From contig CBDUXZ010000095.1 in the NCBI GenBank assembly GCA_965371325.1, forward strand, positions 1 through 7,179: 7,179 nt of DNA, read 5' to 3'. The position numbers were made by a program, and so were the translations under genes. Positions 5,454 through 7,179 of the stretch are shown here, one piece after another (the first letter of the stretch is position 1; every line of letters begins with the position of its first letter). The notes below the pieces were generated by a model that was given only the letters and a program-made list of their open reading frames with translations, was not told where the DNA came from and did no database searches. This DNA is from CBDUXZ01 sp965371325 [NCBI: uncultured bacterium] (GTDB lineage: Bacteria > JAUYMQ01).

Positions 5454-6166
5454 GAGGCCGCCTCCCGCTTTCCTTCCTGAAGATACTCGGAGATCAAATT
5501 CAGTGTTGACGCCCCCGGGTCGACGAAACGAACGTGGAAGCCCCGGACCAGCCTGACCTCGCTTGATGGCTCCGCCACGCCGATTACTTCGCCCTTGAGT
5601 CGAAGGCGTCTTTCGAATCCTGGGAGCCCGAATTCCAGCGTAAGGATCGCGTGGCGTTTCACCGGCTCGTCGGAGGCCACGAACATTCCGTCGATGCCGA
5701 GATCCAACCCTACGCCGCCGCACCTGGCCCCCACTGACTCAGAGTAGGTTACATCGAAACTGTCGGGAGAGACGGAGGGGTAGGAGGCCGTTTGACTGAG
5801 CGCTCTTTCAATTTCTACCAGGATCTGGCTCTGCGTCGAGATCTTCGAGATGAATCCATCACAGCCCGCATCAATGCAGCGTCTGCGGTCCTCTGGAAAC
5901 GCCTTTGACGTGATAATCACGACTTTGATGTCTTTGAGATCCGGGTCTCGCTTGATCAATTTACAACACTCGGCGCCGTCCAGGTCGGGCATGTAGAGAT
6001 CGAGAAGAACGAGGTCCGGCTTGTACTCGCGCGTCTTCTTGAGGGCTTCGAGACCTGAGAAGGTAGTGATTACGTCGTAGCCCGCTCTCTCCAGGAGGTC
6101 CTGCTCGATTCTGAGGAAGATCCGCAGATCGTCAACGAGAAGAATCAACCGTCGGTCATCAGCCAT
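5450..6166 (-). CDS. Response regulator: receiver domain plus degenerate PilZ-like domain
   Basis: This 238-aa protein is the first gene of a two-gene unit. The receiver (about 5-125) is complete: Asp12/Asp13, phospho-acceptor Asp56 in LVLLDLYMPDLDG, Thr86 and Lys108. The C-terminal half (about 135-228) resembles PilZ by strand pattern: GVGLDLGIDGMFVAS, LTLEFGLPG, RLKGEVIGV and RGFHVRFVDP. DLGIDG (155-160) stands where DxSxxG is expected, and no RxxxR motif precedes it, so it is unlikely to bind c-di-GMP in the standard way. The architecture matches the next gene, which starts inside this one's stop codon (ATGA), so the pair may act together as partners or a phospho-relay branch. Only a weak GGAT binding site lies 7 bp before the ATG. 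The receiver call is firm; the PilZ call for the second half is moderate. Confidence 0.88.
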   Translation of the reverse strand: MADDRRLILLVDDLRIFLRIEQDLLERAGYDVITTFSGLEALKKTREYKPDLVLLDLYMPDLDGAECCKLIKRDPDLKDIKVVIITSKAFPEDRRRCIDAGCDGFISKISTQSQILVEIERALSQTASYPSVSPDSFDVTYSESVGARCGGVGLDLGIDGMFVASDEPVKRHAILTLEFGLPGFERRLRLKGEVIGVAEPSSEVRLVRGFHVRFVDPGASTLNLISEYLQEGKREAAS

Positions 6167-6342
6167 TTTATCGATCCGGGACTGTGGGTGCCTGATTTCG
6201 CGGAGAGGATCACGCGATGCTCCTGAGAAGCGCTCCCGGCGCCTGATAATGTATGAGGTATCGGAAGGGGGTCGGGGGGGCTTTAGAACCGGCGATTCGC
6301 GTTGTAGTCGGACCGCGCTCCGGGCTCCCGTGGAGGATCACC

Positions 6343-6453
6343 ATGGGCCAGGACGAGGCGGAACGGAGCCGCGATTGCCGGGAAACACGGGCCGGCGCGG
6401 TGGGTGGAAACCGCAAACGGCCTCCGGAAAACCGTGCGCAGATTGTCCCATGA
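6343..6453 (+). CDS. Possible small protein, 36 aa, unknown function
   Basis: An ATG preceded by GGAGG at an ideal 6-bp distance opens a 36-codon frame ending in TGA. The product (start MGQDEAERSRDCRE, end PPENRAQIVP) is very hydrophilic and rich in Arg and Glu, with one Cys and no membrane segment or known motif. About two thirds of codons end in G or C, which does not separate it from background. A hairpin with a short T run follows about 70 bp downstream. Support rests on the binding site alone; it could equally be chance. Confidence 0.25.
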   Translation: MGQDEAERSRDCRETRAGAVGGNRKRPPENRAQIVP

Positions 6454-6523
6454 GGCCCGGGCGACACGAGCGGGCGAATGATCAATAATCGTTCCCTGGG
6501 AAACTTTCGATGGCCGGGAGCCG

Positions 6524-6552
6524 CGGGCGCGGCTTCGCCCGGTCGGAATTTT
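6524..6552 (+). terminator. Weak terminator-like stem-loop
   Basis: CGGGCG (6524-6529) pairs with CGCCCG (6536-6541) around the 6-nt loop CGGCTT. A short AATTTT run lies 5 bp after the stem. An alternative stem GCCGCG/CGCGGC (6520-6533) uses the same bases. The T tract is short and offset, so rho-independent termination is uncertain. Lying between the small frame and the acyl-CoA dehydrogenase, it might end a short rightward transcript. Confidence 0.25.
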
Positions 6553-6555
6553 CCC

Positions 6556-6568
6556 GCGGATCATCCGC
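6556..6568. repeat. Perfect inverted repeat GCGGAT-C-ATCCGC
   Basis: Six-base arms flank a single central base about 170 bp upstream of the acyl-CoA dehydrogenase start. Too tight to form a hairpin, it would suit a dimeric regulator as an operator half-core. Chance is also possible in GC-rich DNA. Confidence 0.25.
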
Positions 6569-6735
6569 TGGATGGCACCGGCGGCTGAGAAGAATGGGCG
6601 CAAGGCGATGGCGCATCACCCCCCGGCCGGTTCCTGAACTCTATTCCGCTTGTGCCAGCCCGTTGAGACCCGAATGCGCTGCGGATCAATCGGCCCGGAC
6701 GATCGTGATCTTTGCCCCTGAAGAGGTTTGACAAG

Positions 6736-7179
6736 GTGCGAGAGTTTCAGTTCGAGCTGGCCCGACTTCCTGAAGAGACGCGCGCTTTGCGCGCCGAAGT
6801 CAGGCAGTTCCTGGAGGAGAATCTCCGGGATTATCCGGTTCCCCTGCGTGCCCACACGTGGACCGGATACGATCAGGCTTTCAGCCGCAAGGTGGGCGAG
6901 CGTGGCTGGATCGGTATGACCTGGCCCCGCAAGTACGGCGGCGGTGAGCGCTCTGCCTTCGAGCGCTATGTGGTGCTCGAGGAGATGCTGGCGGCGGGGG
7001 CGCCCGTGGGCGCTCACTGGGTCGGGGATCGGCAGAGCGGTCCGCTTCTTCTGAGATACGGCACCGAGGAGCAGCGCAACCGGTTTATCGGACGGATCTG
7101 CCGTGGCGAAATCTTCTTCTGCATCGGAATGAGCGAGCCGGACTCCGGATCCGACCTCGCCTCTATACGTACGCGCGCC
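6736..7179 (+). CDS. Acyl-CoA dehydrogenase, partial (5' 148 codons)
   Basis: The frame is open to the window edge. Acyl-CoA dehydrogenases are FAD enzymes that desaturate acyl-CoA at alpha-beta and pass electrons to ETF, the first step of beta-oxidation. The visible part is the all-helical N-terminal domain (RALRAEVRQFLEENL near 16-30; VGERGWIGMTWPRKYGGGE at 53-71; LEEMLAAGAPVGAHW; QSGPLLLRYGTEEQR) and the start of the beta middle domain with FCIGMSEPDSGSDLASIRT (128-146), the FAD- and substrate-contacting motif. The catalytic Glu lies beyond the edge. I chose GTG at 6736 because AGAGG lies 9 bp upstream and a stop in this frame at 6706-6708 limits alternatives to a TTG at 6712. The N-terminal domain is close to that of acyl-CoA dehydrogenases in steroid and branched-acid clusters (GWIGMTWP), but the substrate cannot be told. 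It is divergent from the receiver-PilZ pair. Confidence 0.93.
   Translation, partial: MREFQFELARLPEETRALRAEVRQFLEENLRDYPVPLRAHTWTGYDQAFSRKVGERGWIGMTWPRKYGGGERSAFERYVVLEEMLAAGAPVGAHWVGDRQSGPLLLRYGTEEQRNRFIGRICRGEIFFCIGMSEPDSGSDLASIRTRA

Larger units (their letters stand above)
6167..6735. other. Long intergenic region between receiver-PilZ unit and acyl-CoA dehydrogenase
   Basis: This 569-bp stretch lies between divergent genes and has no established gene. Open frames exist on both strands but none gives a recognisable protein. It holds one 36-codon frame with a strong ribosome binding site (6343-6453), a G-run (6272-6280), a stem-loop with a short T tract (6524-6552) and a compact 13-bp inverted repeat (6556-6568). 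Promoters for the genes on both sides should be here. The best fragments, GATAAT at 6245-6250 and TTGAGA at 6663-6668, lack good partners. Confidence 0.55.

Noticed and set aside
5454-5723. N-terminal extension of the second receiver-PilZ gene by 90 codons
   Set aside because: It lies wholly inside the upstream gene, is Arg-rich and unlike any domain; the ATGA-coupled ATG with a good binding site marks the true start.
6283-6603. 106-codon minus-strand frame in the long intergenic region
   Set aside because: No ribosome binding site or recognisable domain; Arg/Pro-rich product typical of chance frames in GC-rich DNA.
6616-7017. 133-codon minus-strand frame opposite the acyl-CoA dehydrogenase start
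   Set aside because: The plus strand has a clear acyl-CoA dehydrogenase N-terminal domain; the minus product has no motif.
1-7179. Mobile element, CRISPR, toxin-antitoxin or phage-defence system
   Set aside because: No transposase, terminal repeats, spaced direct repeats or defence domains are visible; all confident genes are metabolic, signalling or surface proteins.

Overview
This is a GC-rich bacterial chromosomal window with mostly short intergenic gaps, and no rRNA, tRNA, CRISPR array or insertion sequence that I can see. A PEP-CTERM surface protein implies a Gram-negative, exosortase-bearing, EPS or biofilm-forming bacterium. Two receiver proteins carry PilZ-like domains of the kind common in Myxococcota and Desulfobacterota (old Deltaproteobacteria). 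Thiolase, DUF35, MDR dehydrogenase, hotdog thioesterase and acyl-CoA dehydrogenase genes suggest heavy acyl-CoA, fatty-acid or steroid-type catabolism. An uncultured deltaproteobacterial-type lineage is my best guess, inferred from gene content only.

Layout. The left part (1-3480) is a lipid/CoA block read outward from a divergent intergenic region (1564-1816). Leftward run a zinc-dependent MDR alcohol dehydrogenase (460-1563) and, 4 bp behind it, a PaaI-like hotdog thioesterase that leaves the window. Rightward run an SCP2-type thiolase-like protein and, 2 bp behind it, a DUF35 Zn-ribbon/OB-fold partner. A promoter-like TTGACC-N19-TATAAT with a dyad in its spacer lies ahead of the thiolase gene.

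The middle part (3482-6166) is all on the minus strand. It holds a PEP-CTERM exported protein whose beta-rich body is split by a lysine/asparagine-rich coiled-coil insert, preceded by a two-gene unit of receiver-PilZ proteins joined by an ATGA overlap. No kinase, exosortase or glycosyltransferase is in the window.

The right part (6167-7179) has about 570 bp without an established gene, containing a possible 36-aa ORF with a strong ribosome binding site and some hairpins. The 5' end of a rightward acyl-CoA dehydrogenase gene then runs off the edge.

How the parts may work together: the thiolase-DUF35 pair, dehydrogenases and thioesterase are consistent with oxidation and C-C cleavage of CoA-bound substrates, with release of free acids. 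The receiver-PilZ and PEP-CTERM genes look like a separate signalling/surface module set between catabolic genes. I do not see a wholly new system. The least ordinary items are the insert in the PEP-CTERM protein, the pair of receiver-PilZ proteins with eroded PilZ motifs, altered active-site positions in the thioesterase and the MDR enzyme, and the MerR-like promoter geometry.
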